Shown here: in pieces, positions 19,243-27,472 of the stretch
Position numbering within the stretch: the stretch's first letter is position 1
Layout: each line of letters starts with the position of its first letter
Assembly: GCF_014656415.1 (NCBI RefSeq)
Contig: NZ_BNCJ01000001.1
Span: 163,755 to 227,754 of the forward strand
Direction of reading: 5' to 3'
Source of the DNA: Seohaeicola zhoushanensis
Lineage (GTDB): Bacteria > Pseudomonadota > Alphaproteobacteria > Rhodobacterales > Rhodobacteraceae
DNA: 64,000 nucleotides
The notes under the pieces: model-generated
Told to the model about the DNA's origin: nothing
Databases searched by the model: none
Seen by the model: only the letters and a program-made list of their open reading frames with translations
Made by a program: the position numbers and the translations under genes

Positions 19243-20088
19243 ATGATCCCGCTGCTCGATACGCACCAGCACCTGCTCTACCGCGACCGGCTCGGCTATG
19301 CCTGGGCCGACCGCCATCCGCCGCTGGCCGGGCGCGCCTTCACGCTGGATGACTACCAGTCGCTGGCCGAGGGGCGCGGCATCTCGGCGACGCTGTTCAT
19401 GGAGGGCGACGCCGACGACTACGTCCGCGAGGCCCGCTTCGCCTCGGCCCTTGCGCGGCAGCCGGGCAGCGGCATCCTGGGCGTGATCGCCTCCTGCCGT
19501 CCCGAGGACAAGCCCGCTTTCGACGCCTGGCTGGAAGAGATCGCCGACCTGCCGGTGATCGGCCTGCGCCGCATCCTGCACGAGGCGCCCGACGCGCTGT
19601 CGCAGGGGGCGGCGTTCCGCAGCAATATCGCCCGGCTCGGCCCGCGCGACCTGACCTTCGACATCGTCATGCGCGCCGACCAGCTGCCGCTGGCGGCGGC
19701 GCTGGCCGATGCCTGCCCGAACACGCGTTTCGTGCTGGATCACTGCGGCGTGCCCGATATAGCCGGCGGCGGGCTCGACCCCTGGCGCGCCCATGTCCGG
19801 GACCTGGCCGAACGTGGCAACCTCGTCGCCAAGCTTTCAGGCGTGCTGGCCTATTGCCGGCCCGACAATGCGACCGATGACGCCATCCGTCCCTACGTCA
19901 GCCATGTGATCGAATGTTTCGGCCCCGAACGCTGTCTCTGGGGCAGCGACTGGCCGGTGGTCGACACCCGCGCCGGCCTGCCGGACTGGATCGCGGCCTT
20001 CCGCCGGCTGATCGCGCCGCTCTCGGAGGACGAGCAGCGCGCCATCTGCAACGGCACCGCCCAGCGCGTCTACGGTGTCACCCTCTGA
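19243..20088 (+). CDS. Amidohydrolase-2 family lactonase (fuconolactonase-like)
   Basis: A 281-residue TIM-barrel hydrolase. It starts MIPLLDTHQHLLYRDRLGYA with metal ligands H8 and H10. FVLDHCGVPDI and WGSDWPV follow at the usual positions. DTHQHLW/LDYxW-type openings mark L-fucono-1,5- and L-rhamnono-1,4-lactonases, which open sugar lactones in the cytoplasm. The neighbouring UxaA dehydratase, DenD-like dehydrogenase and FAH hydrolase support a lactone/aldonate pathway. It ends at a tandem double hairpin that faces the convergent dehydrogenase gene. Confidence 0.82.
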   Translation: MIPLLDTHQHLLYRDRLGYAWADRHPPLAGRAFTLDDYQSLAEGRGISATLFMEGDADDYVREARFASALARQPGSGILGVIASCRPEDKPAFDAWLEEIADLPVIGLRRILHEAPDALSQGAAFRSNIARLGPRDLTFDIVMRADQLPLAAALADACPNTRFVLDHCGVPDIAGGGLDPWRAHVRDLAERGNLVAKLSGVLAYCRPDNATDDAIRPYVSHVIECFGPERCLWGSDWPVVDTRAGLPDWIAAFRRLIAPLSEDEQRAICNGTAQRVYGVTL

Positions 20089-20094
20089 CCACGC

Positions 20095-20141
20095 CGTTTT
20101 CCTGCAAGGAAAACGGGCGGAATTCTCGAAGAATTCCGCCC
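20095..20141. terminator. Tandem double hairpin, bidirectional terminator candidate
   Basis: Two perfect stems abut. One has 9-bp arms CGTTTTCCT/AGGAAAACG (20095-20115); the other has 12-bp arms GGGCGGAATTCT and its complement (20115-20141, three-base loop). They fill the 64-bp gap between two convergent genes, so each strand ends in a hairpin with some T-rich sequence. Confidence 0.65.
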
Positions 20142-20152
20142 ACCCCCAAGGG

Positions 20153-21109
20153 TCAGACCTTGGCGATTGCCGCGCATTCCGGCACCGGCGTCAGCACGCG
20201 GCCGTCCTTCAGATACTGGCTGAGGTTGTCGCAGACCAGCTCGCCCATCGCCCGGCGCGTCTCATGCGTGGCGCTGCCGACATGCGGCTGCAGCGTCACG
20301 TTCTCCATCGCGAAGAGCGCCTCCGGCACCTTCGGCTCGAACTCGAACACGTCGAGCCCCGCGCCGCCCAGCCGGCCCTCCTGCAGCGCCTTGACCAGCG
20401 CGGTCTCGTCCACCACAGACCCGCGCGCGACGTTGACCAGGATGCCCTGCGGCCCCAGCGCGTCGATCACCTCGGCATTGACGATATGCTTGGTCCCCGC
20501 GCCGCCCGGCGTGATGCAGATCAGCACATCGCAGGCCTTCGCCATCTCCACCAGGTCGGGGTAGAAGGTATAGGGCACGTCCTTCTCGGTGCGCGAGTGG
20601 TAGACCACCGTCGCCCCGAAGACGCCCAGCCGGTCGGCAATCGCCTGCCCGATCCGGCCCAGGCCCAGGATGCCCACCGTCCGCCCCTCGGGGCTGGTGG
20701 TCAGCGGCGCCGCGCCTTCCTTCAGCCAGCGGCCCTCGCGCACATAGCGGTCATAGGCCACCAGCTTGCGCGAGGTGGCGAGCCACAGCAGGATCGCGGT
20801 GTCGGCAACCTCGTCGTTCAGCACGTTCGGCGTATGGGTGACGATGACCCCGCGCTTGGCCGCATGGTCCGCATCGATCGAATCGTAGCCGACCCCGTAG
20901 GACGAGATGATCTTCAGGTTCGGCAGCGCGTCCATCACCTCGGTCGCGATCCCGCTGAAGGTGCAGCAGGCGGTGATCGCCGCACCCTTGTCGGCCAGGA
21001 AGGCGGCACGCTCCGCCTCGGGCGGCAGCGGGTGCACGGTGAATTCGGTCTCCAGGCGCTCGCGCATCCAGGCGGGGCCGTTTCCGATCAGAAGCAGGTG
21101 CTGTTTCAT
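20153..21109 (-). CDS. D-2-hydroxyacid dehydrogenase (glyoxylate/hydroxypyruvate reductase type)
   Basis: A 318-residue NAD(P)-dependent enzyme. The Rossmann motif GILGLGRIGQ lies near residue 150. The catalytic arginine is in NVARGSVVDE and the catalytic histidine in TLQPHVGSAT. It reduces 2-ketoacids such as glyoxylate, hydroxypyruvate or pyruvate to D-hydroxyacids in the cytoplasm. It is coupled to the FAH-family gene upstream (3 bp between stop and start). That suggests it handles a 2-ketoacid fragment released by that hydrolase. Confidence 0.9.
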   Translation of the reverse strand: MKQHLLLIGNGPAWMRERLETEFTVHPLPPEAERAAFLADKGAAITACCTFSGIATEVMDALPNLKIISSYGVGYDSIDADHAAKRGVIVTHTPNVLNDEVADTAILLWLATSRKLVAYDRYVREGRWLKEGAAPLTTSPEGRTVGILGLGRIGQAIADRLGVFGATVVYHSRTEKDVPYTFYPDLVEMAKACDVLICITPGGAGTKHIVNAEVIDALGPQGILVNVARGSVVDETALVKALQEGRLGGAGLDVFEFEPKVPEALFAMENVTLQPHVGSATHETRRAMGELVCDNLSQYLKDGRVLTPVPECAAIAKV

Positions 21110-21112
21110 CGC

Positions 21113-21961
21113 TCAATCATCCGCCTTGACGGTCTGGCGCTGCTGGCCCAGGCCTTCGATGGTCAGTTCCATCACGTCGCCCGCCTTCAGGAAGACCGGC
21201 TGCGGCTTCATCCCCAGCCCGACGCCCGGCGGCGTGCCGGTGGCGATCACGTCGCCCGGATGCAGCGTGAACAGCGAGGAGAGATGCGCGATGATCTGGC
21301 GCACGTTGAAGATCATGGTCGAGGTATTGCCGGTCTGCCGGCGCTGCCCGTTCACATCCAGCGCCATCGCCAGGTTCTGCGGGTCGGCAACCTCGTCGCG
21401 CGTCACCAGCCAGGGGCCGGTCGGCCCGAAGGTGTCGCAGGACTTGCCCTTGGTCCATTGCCCGGTCAGCTTGTTCTGGAAGTCGCGCTCGCTCACGTCG
21501 TTGACGATGCAATAGCCGGCCACGTGGTCCAGCGCATCCGCCTCGCTGACGTATTTCGCCGTCTTGCCGATCACCACGCCCAGCTCGATCTCCCAGTCGG
21601 TCGCCTTCGACCCCCGCGGCATCACCACGGTGTCGTTCGGCCCGACGATGGCCGAGGTCGCCTTCATGAACAGGATCGGATGCTCGGGGATCTGCGCGCC
21701 GGTCTCGGCGGCATGGTCCGAGTAATTCAGGCCGATGCAGCACATCTTGCCGATCTGCCCGACGCAGGGGCCGAAGCGCGGATTGCCCTGAACCGCCGGC
21801 AGCGAGGCCGGGTCGAGCGCGCGCAGCCTTTCCAGCGCCGCATCCGACAGCACCGCCCCGGTGATGTCGCCGACATGGGCCGAGAGGTCGCGCAGCGTCC
21901 CGGCGCTGTCGATCAGGCCGGGTTTCTCCTGCCCCGGTTCACCGTAACGGACGAGTTTCAT
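21113..21961 (-). CDS. Fumarylacetoacetate hydrolase family protein
   Basis: A 282-residue FAH-fold enzyme. The C-terminal catalytic domain has CIGLNYSDHAAETG, FMKATSAIVGPNDTVVMP, the metal-binding Glu pair in DWEIELGVVIG, and GDVIATGTPPGVG. The family cleaves C-C bonds or hydrolyses diketo acids. In non-phosphorylated fucose and rhamnose routes such proteins split 2,4-diketo-3-deoxy acids to pyruvate and a hydroxyacid. It is divergent from the DenD-like gene and coupled to the downstream D-2-hydroxyacid dehydrogenase, consistent with that chemistry. Confidence 0.88.
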   Translation of the reverse strand: MKLVRYGEPGQEKPGLIDSAGTLRDLSAHVGDITGAVLSDAALERLRALDPASLPAVQGNPRFGPCVGQIGKMCCIGLNYSDHAAETGAQIPEHPILFMKATSAIVGPNDTVVMPRGSKATDWEIELGVVIGKTAKYVSEADALDHVAGYCIVNDVSERDFQNKLTGQWTKGKSCDTFGPTGPWLVTRDEVADPQNLAMALDVNGQRRQTGNTSTMIFNVRQIIAHLSSLFTLHPGDVIATGTPPGVGLGMKPQPVFLKAGDVMELTIEGLGQQRQTVKADD

Positions 21962-22009
21962 GGCGCGTTCCTCCTGTTCGCCGTGCCGGATCGCGCCTCA
22001 GCGGAATCC

Positions 22010-22017
22010 GGTATACC
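22010..22017. promoter_or_regulatory. Candidate GntR-type operator
   Basis: The perfect palindrome GGTATACC, in the context CCGGTATACCAAA, lies in the 136-bp gap between the divergent FAH and DenD-like genes. GGTATACC-like sites are typical of FCD-type GntR repressors of sugar-acid genes. No GntR gene is in the window. Confidence 0.4.
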
Positions 22018-22097
22018 AAATTGTTTGACTCTGGCTTAGCGCGGGTGGAATGAAAAGGCCAGCGCCCAGCCGCGGCGGCGCGACAGGGGAGGAAAAT

Positions 22098-23066
22098 ATG
22101 CGGATACTGATTCTCGGCGCCGGTGGAATGATCGGCCAGAAACTGGCGGCCAGGCTCGCCCGCGATGGCTGGCAGGGCGCCCCGGCCGAGATTGTCGCCC
22201 ATGACATGGCCTATCCGCCGAACCCGGTTCCGGTGACCCGCCAGCTGACCGGCAGCGTCACCGATCCGGGCCTCATGGCGCAGCTTGCCGCCGACCGCCC
22301 CGACATCGTCTTCCACCTCGCCTCGATCGTCTCGGGCGAGGCCGAGACTGATTTCGACAAGGGCTGGCAGGTCAACATGTTCCCCTGCTGGGAGCTGTTG
22401 CAGGCCCTGCGCGCCGAACATGACAAGAGCGGCGGCGCCTATCGCCCGCGCCTCGTCTTCACCTCTTCCATCGCCGTTTTCGGCGCGCCCTTCCCCGAGA
22501 TCTTCGACGACGAATTCCTGACCGCCCCGCTCACCAGCTACGGCGCGCAGAAGGTGATCTGCGAGCAGATGATCAACGACTTCTCGCGCAAGGGCTTCGT
22601 CGACGGCGTCTCGATCCGCCTGCCGACGATCTGCGTGCGCCCCGGCAAGCCGAACAAGGCGGCCTCGGGCTTCTTCTCGGGCATCATCCGCGAACCGCTG
22701 AACGGCCAGGAGGCGATCCTGCCGGTGCCCGACACGGTCAGCCACATGCACGCCTCGCCCCGCTCGGCCGTCGGTTTCCTGCTGCGCGCGGCCGAACTCG
22801 ACACCGCCGAACTCGGCGCGCGCCGGGCGCTCAACATGCCCGGCGTCGCCTGCACCGTGGCCGAGCAGATCGAGGCCCTGCGCGACATCGCCGGCAACAA
22901 CGTGGTGGCGCTGATCAAGCGCCAGCCCGACCCGCTGATCGAACGCATCGTCGAGGGCTGGCCGCGCCGCTTCCTCGCCCGCCGCGCCGAGGCGCTGGGG
23001 TTCAAGGCCGAGACCAGCTTCCACGAGATCGTGCGCACCTACATCGAAGAAGACCTCAACCGCTGA
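22098..23066 (+). CDS. denD: NAD-dependent epimerase/dehydratase, D-erythronate dehydrogenase (DenD)-like
   Basis: A 322-residue extended SDR. The Rossmann motif is GAGGMIG (7-13). The catalytic set appears as FTSSIAVFG plus YGAQK, and IRLPTICVRPGKPNKAASGFFSGIIREPL resembles DenD proteins closely. DenD oxidises D-erythronate to 2-keto-D-erythronate with NAD; related enzymes oxidise other aldonates. The ATG at 22098 follows GGGGAGGAAAAT, a strong ribosome site. It is followed after 29 bp by the UxaA-type dehydratase, so the two should act on the same acid pathway. The exact substrate is inferred. Confidence 0.8.
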   Translation: MRILILGAGGMIGQKLAARLARDGWQGAPAEIVAHDMAYPPNPVPVTRQLTGSVTDPGLMAQLAADRPDIVFHLASIVSGEAETDFDKGWQVNMFPCWELLQALRAEHDKSGGAYRPRLVFTSSIAVFGAPFPEIFDDEFLTAPLTSYGAQKVICEQMINDFSRKGFVDGVSIRLPTICVRPGKPNKAASGFFSGIIREPLNGQEAILPVPDTVSHMHASPRSAVGFLLRAAELDTAELGARRALNMPGVACTVAEQIEALRDIAGNNVVALIKRQPDPLIERIVEGWPRRFLARRAEALGFKAETSFHEIVRTYIEEDLNR

Positions 23067-23095
23067 CCCTTCGCCAGCCACGGGAGACCCAGGCC

Positions 23096-24601
23096 ATGCT
23101 GCCCTTCATCCGCCTCGACGCCGACGACAACGTCGTCACCGCAACCCGCGCTCTCGAGGTCGGCACCGACATCGAAGGCCACCCTACCCGCGCCCTTATC
23201 CCCTCGGGCCACAAGATCGCCACGCGGGCGATCCCCAAGGGCGAGATGGTGCGCAAATACGCGCAGTTCATCGGGCTGGCATCCGAGGACATCGCGCCGG
23301 GCGACCACGTCCACACCCACAACGTGGCCTTCCGCAACACCGAGATGGACTACGAGTTCGGCACCGACATGCGCCCGGTGAGGCCGGCGGCCACGCCCGA
23401 CACCTTCATGGGCTACCGCCGCGCCAATGGCGCGGTCGGCACGCGCAACTATATCGCCATCGTCACCTCGGTGAATTGCTCAGCCACCGCCGCGCGCCGC
23501 ATTGCCGATGCCTTCGGCCCCGAGGAACTGGCCGCCTATCCCAACGTCGACGGCGTCGCCGCCTTCGTGCATGGCACCGGCTGCGGCATGGCCGGCTCGG
23601 GCGAGGGATTCGAGGCTCTGCAAAGGGTGATGTGGGGCTATGCCCGCCACCCGAACAACGGCGGCGTGCTGATGGTGGGCCTCGGCTGCGAGATGAACCA
23701 GATCGACTGGCTGCTCGACGCCTACCAGCTGAAACAGGGGCCGACCTTCCAGACCATGAACATCCAGAACGTCGCGGGCCTGCAGAAGACCATCGAGCTC
23801 GGCATCCAGAAGGTCCGCGCGATGCTGCCCATCGTCAACGAGGCCCGGCGCGAGCCCTGTCCGGCCTCCGAGCTGAAGGTCGCCCTGCAATGCGGCGGAT
23901 CGGACGCCTGGTCCGGCATCACCGCCAACCCGGCGCTCGGCTATGCCTGCGACCTGCTGGCGGCGCAGGGCGGCACCGGCGTGCTGGCCGAAACGCCCGA
24001 GATCTACGGCGCCGAACACCTGCTGACCCGCCGCGCCATCGACCGCAAGGTCGGCGACAAGCTGGTCGGCCTTGTCCGCTGGTGGGAGGACTACACCGCT
24101 CGCAATAAAGGCTCGATGGACAACAACCCCAGCCCCGGCAACAAGAAGGGCGGGCTGACCACGATCCTGGAAAAATCCCTCGGCGCGGCGGCCAAGGGCG
24201 GCACATCGCCGCTCACCGGCGTCTACAAATACGCCGAGCCGGTGACGGCGAAGGGCTTCACCTTCATGGACTCGCCCGGCTACGACCCGGCCTCGGTCAC
24301 CGGCCAGATCGCCGGCGGCTGCAACGTGGTGGTCTTCACCACCGGGCGCGGCTCGGCCTTCGGGTCGAAACCCGCGCCGACGATCAAGGTGGCGACCAAC
24401 TCCGAGATGTATGCCCGCATGACCGACGACATGGACGTGAACGCCGGCGACATGCTGACGGCGGGCGTCACGCTGGAGGCGAAGGGCCGCGAGATCTACG
24501 AGATGATCCTGCGCGTCGCCTCGGGCGAGGAAAGCAAGTCGGAACGCCAGGGCCTCGGCGATTACGAGTTCGTGCCCTGGCAGATCGGCGCGGTAATGTA
24601 A
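23096..24601 (+). CDS. UxaA-family altronate dehydratase-type enzyme
   Basis: A 501-residue, full-length UxaA/GarD family protein. The N-terminal SAF domain (about 1-95, with HKIATRAIPKGEMVRKYAQFIG) is joined to the catalytic domain. That domain contains GTRNYIAIVTSVNCSATAA, HGTGCGM, GGVLMVGLGCEMNQ, LQCGGSDAWSG and TTGRGSAFGSKPAPTIKVATN. These iron-dependent enzymes dehydrate aldonates or aldarates to 2-keto-3-deoxy acids. It follows the DenD-like gene on the same strand and ends at a tandem double hairpin. The substrate could be fuconate, altronate or a related acid. Confidence 0.88.
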   Translation: MLPFIRLDADDNVVTATRALEVGTDIEGHPTRALIPSGHKIATRAIPKGEMVRKYAQFIGLASEDIAPGDHVHTHNVAFRNTEMDYEFGTDMRPVRPAATPDTFMGYRRANGAVGTRNYIAIVTSVNCSATAARRIADAFGPEELAAYPNVDGVAAFVHGTGCGMAGSGEGFEALQRVMWGYARHPNNGGVLMVGLGCEMNQIDWLLDAYQLKQGPTFQTMNIQNVAGLQKTIELGIQKVRAMLPIVNEARREPCPASELKVALQCGGSDAWSGITANPALGYACDLLAAQGGTGVLAETPEIYGAEHLLTRRAIDRKVGDKLVGLVRWWEDYTARNKGSMDNNPSPGNKKGGLTTILEKSLGAAAKGGTSPLTGVYKYAEPVTAKGFTFMDSPGYDPASVTGQIAGGCNVVVFTTGRGSAFGSKPAPTIKVATNSEMYARMTDDMDVNAGDMLTAGVTLEAKGREIYEMILRVASGEESKSERQGLGDYEFVPWQIGAVM

Positions 24602-24615
24602 CCTCCGGTCGGGGA

Positions 24616-24662
24616 CAAAATTCTCCAGAGAATTTTGCCAAGAATTTCCTGGAAATTCTTGG
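24616..24662. terminator. Tandem double hairpin, bidirectional terminator candidate
   Basis: Two perfect abutting stems: CAAAATTCTC with its complement (24616-24637, two-base loop) and CCAAGAATTTCC with its complement (24638-24662, one-base centre). They lie between the convergent UxaA gene and the ABC ATPase gene. The design matches the pair at 20095-20141. Confidence 0.65.
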
Positions 24663-24670
24663 CCCCCCGG

Positions 24671-25726
24671 TCAGTCGCCCAGCACCAGAACGTCGCCCGG
24701 CGCGATCGACAGGGCCACGTCATCGCCCGCCCGCGGCAGGTCCGCGCCCGCACGGTTGAAACTGTCGAGCGAGACCTGCGTGCCGCCGATATCGACCTTC
24801 ATCCGGATCACCGCGCCCAGGAAATGCACCTCTGCGATGCGGCCCGTCAGGCCGATCTCGCCCGGATGCTCGCCCCGGTGCAGCGCCTCGGGCCGGAAGG
24901 CCAGCGCGACCGAGGTGCCATTGCTCTGCTCAAGCCGCCGGCCCAGCGCCAGGCTCTGCCCGCCGGCGATGACCAGCCCGTTGGCGGCATCCTCGACCCG
25001 GCCCTCGATCTGGTTCAGCGTGCCGACGAAACCGGCGACAAAGCGCGTGGCAGGCCGGTTGTAGATCTCCACCGGCGTGCCGACCTGGTCGGCCTTGCCC
25101 TTGTGCATGACGACGATCCGGTCGGACATCGACAGCGCCTCTTCCTGGTCGTGCGTGACGTAGATCGTGGTGATTCCCAGCTTCTGCTGGATCGCCCGGA
25201 TCTCCGACCGCAGCGAAACGCGGATCTGCGCGTCGAGCGCCGAGAGCGGCTCGTCCAGCAGCAGGACCTGCGGCTGGATCGCCAGCGCCCGCGCCAGCGC
25301 CACCCGCTGCTGCTGCCCGCCCGAGAGCTGGAAGGGATAGCGCGCGCCCAGGTCCGGCAGGCCGATGATGCCCAGCATCTCCTTCACCCGCGCGTCGATC
25401 TCGGCCTTGGGCCGCCTGGCGACCTTCATGCCAAAACCGACATTCTGCGCCACCGTCAGGTTCGGGAACAGCGCATAGGACTGGAACACCATGCCGATGT
25501 TGCGCTGGTTCGGCCGCAGCCGCACGATGTCCTGCCCGTCGATCCGGATGCTTCCGCTCGTCGGCGTCTCGAAGCCCGCGACCATCCGCAGCGTCGTGGT
25601 CTTGCCGCAGCCCGATGGCCCCAGGAACGAGATGAATTCCCCCTTCTCCACCGAGAGGTTGAATTTCTTCACCACCTGGACCGGTCCGTAGAATTTCTCC
25701 AGGTTGTCGAGTTCGAGAAAGGCCAT
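24671..25726 (-). CDS. ABC transporter ATP-binding protein, PotA-like
   Basis: A 351-residue importer ATPase. Walker A is [13 protein letters not shown], the signature [15 protein letters not shown], Walker [13 protein letters not shown], and the switch [11 protein letters not shown]-terminal TOBE-type domain (about 240-351) is the usual regulatory extension of polyamine, iron and sugar-family importers. It overlaps the permease gene upstream by one base (shared ATGA-type junction) and is the last gene of a four-gene minus-strand operon. Placement beside the aldonate genes suggests uptake of their substrate. Confidence 0.92.
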   Translation of the reverse strand: MAFLELDNLEKFYGPVQVVKKFNLSVEKGEFISFLGPSGCGKTTTLRMVAGFETPTSGSIRIDGQDIVRLRPNQRNIGMVFQSYALFPNLTVAQNVGFGMKVARRPKAEIDARVKEMLGIIGLPDLGARYPFQLSGGQQQRVALARALAIQPQVLLLDEPLSALDAQIRVSLRSEIRAIQQKLGITTIYVTHDQEEALSMSDRIVVMHKGKADQVGTPVEIYNRPATRFVAGFVGTLNQIEGRVEDAANGLVIAGGQSLALGRRLEQSNGTSVALAFRPEALHRGEHPGEIGLTGRIAEVHFLGAVIRMKVDIGGTQVSLDSFNRAGADLPRAGDDVALSIAPGDVLVLGD

Positions 25727-26508
25727 CAGCGTTGTGCTTTCGTATGTTTGCTGAACCGGCTGACCAGCTGGATCAGCCCCATGCAGGCCCAGGTGATCGC
25801 GAAGGCGATCACGGCGAGCGCCGCGGGTTCATAGGCGCGGTTGGCGCCGAGGAGTTGCATGTAGGGCCCGAAGGCGGGCCGGTCGAGCAGCGCGGCCATG
25901 GTGAATTCGCCGATCACGATGGCAAAGGTGACGAAGGCGCCGGAAAGCACCGCCACCAGCACGTTCGGCAGGATGATCCGCGCCAGGATCGTCGCCCAGC
26001 TCGCCCCCAGCGACTGCGCCGCCTCGGTCAGCGTGGCGACGTCGATGGTGCGCAGCCCGGTGTCAACCGCGCGATACATGTAGGGCAGCGACAGGGTCGC
26101 ATAGCCGAACATCAGCAGCAGGTTGGTGCCCGTCACGCTGCCAGTCAGCGGCAGCCAGGAAGACGTGTTGTAGAGCCTGATATAGCCGAAGACGATGACG
26201 ATCGCCGGGATCACCAGCGGCAGCAGGGTGATGAACTCGACGAAGGGCCGCGCCTCGGGCATCTTCAGGCGCACCCAATAGGCCGTCGGCACCACCAGCA
26301 GCACCCCGAAGATGATGGTGAAGACCGCCATCATCACCGAATAGCTGAAGGTCTGCTGGAAGGTCGGATCGGTCAGCACCTTGGTATAGGCGTCGAAGGA
26401 ATAGACCCCGCGCCGCATCGACAGCGAGAATTCGGCCATGCCGTACAGCGGCAGGATGAAATAGAGCACGCCGAAGATCAGCACGCCCCAGGCCAGCCAG
26501 CGGTTCAT
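25726..26508 (-). CDS. ABC transporter permease, PotC-like
   Basis: A 260-residue inner-membrane subunit with about six helices. The EAA loop for ATPase contact lies in LTEAAQSLGASWATILARIILPN. The ATG at 26508 overlaps the stop of the preceding permease (ATGA), and the start of the ATPase overlaps this stop; the operon is therefore fully coupled. It pairs with the PotB-like permease to form the channel. Confidence 0.9.
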   Translation of the reverse strand: MNRWLAWGVLIFGVLYFILPLYGMAEFSLSMRRGVYSFDAYTKVLTDPTFQQTFSYSVMMAVFTIIFGVLLVVPTAYWVRLKMPEARPFVEFITLLPLVIPAIVIVFGYIRLYNTSSWLPLTGSVTGTNLLLMFGYATLSLPYMYRAVDTGLRTIDVATLTEAAQSLGASWATILARIILPNVLVAVLSGAFVTFAIVIGEFTMAALLDRPAFGPYMQLLGANRAYEPAALAVIAFAITWACMGLIQLVSRFSKHTKAQR

Positions 26509-27374
26509 TTCAGCCACCTCTCGGAACGGGCCCTGAGCCAGATATAGACCGCGTTGGCGATGCCGGTGATGACGATCATCCCGAAGGCCAGCGCATAGCC
26601 GAGGTTGGGCGAGCCCAGCACGTCCCCCCGGATCTGCGCATAGAGCAGGATCGGCGCGATGTTCAGCGACGGCCCGGTGAGCGCGATGGCGGTGGCGACC
26701 GCTCCGAAGGCGTTGGCAAACAGCAGCGCGAAGGTGCCCAGCAGCGAGGGGAACAGGATCGGCAGCGCCACCATGCGCCAGTATTGCCCGCCGGTGGCCC
26801 CCAGCATCGCCGCCGCCTCGCGCCACTCCCGCTTCAGCCCGTCCAGCGCCGGCGCGATGATCAGGATCATCAGCGGGATCTGGAAGAACAGGTAGGTGAT
26901 GATGAGACCCCAGGTCGACAGCAGGTTCCAGCCGTAGGCCCTTACGTTGATCCCGAATTCTTTGCGCAGCCAGATGGTGATCAGGCCGGCAGGCCCCAGG
27001 GTGGCGATGAAGGCAAAGGCCAGCGGCACCCCGGCAAAGTTCGAGGCGACGCCCGAGAAGGTCATCAGCGGGTTGCGCAGCCACTTCGGCAGGCTGCCCA
27101 ACGTCACCGCGGCGGCCATGCCGAAGCCGATCAGGCAGCCGAACAGCGCCGACAGCACCGAGACCTTGATCGACACCCAATAGGCCGAGCGGATGCTCGG
27201 CGTGTTCAGGTCGAGGATGTTCTGGAAGGTGAACTCGCCCAGCGGCGTGCGAAAGGCGCCGACCACGATGTAGAGCGTCGGCAACAGCAGAAAGAGAAAG
27301 GTGAACAGCGCGAAAGGCGCCATGCCCAGCCATTTCAACGGCAATTGGAAGCCGGTCCTGTGCGGCGCTGGCAT
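26505..27374 (-). CDS. ABC transporter permease, PotB-like
   Basis: A 289-residue integral membrane protein with a first helix at WLGMAPFALFTFLFLLLP. The EAA motif is in WREAAAMLGATGGQYWRMVALPILFPS. I chose the ATG at 27374, which gives a normal length and hydrophilic N-terminus; an ATG at 27416 is in frame but further from a hydrophobic start. It lies 98 bp after the substrate-binding protein gene and is coupled to the second permease. Confidence 0.88.
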   Translation of the reverse strand: MPAPHRTGFQLPLKWLGMAPFALFTFLFLLLPTLYIVVGAFRTPLGEFTFQNILDLNTPSIRSAYWVSIKVSVLSALFGCLIGFGMAAAVTLGSLPKWLRNPLMTFSGVASNFAGVPLAFAFIATLGPAGLITIWLRKEFGINVRAYGWNLLSTWGLIITYLFFQIPLMILIIAPALDGLKREWREAAAMLGATGGQYWRMVALPILFPSLLGTFALLFANAFGAVATAIALTGPSLNIAPILLYAQIRGDVLGSPNLGYALAFGMIVITGIANAVYIWLRARSERWLK

Positions 27375-27472
27375 ACGGTTATGGTGTCCCTGTGGCACGG
27401 TGCGTCTGACGCGCACCTGTTCGTGAAATGAGAGGCCCCGGCACGCTGCCGGAGCCTCCTGCGATCAAGGTC

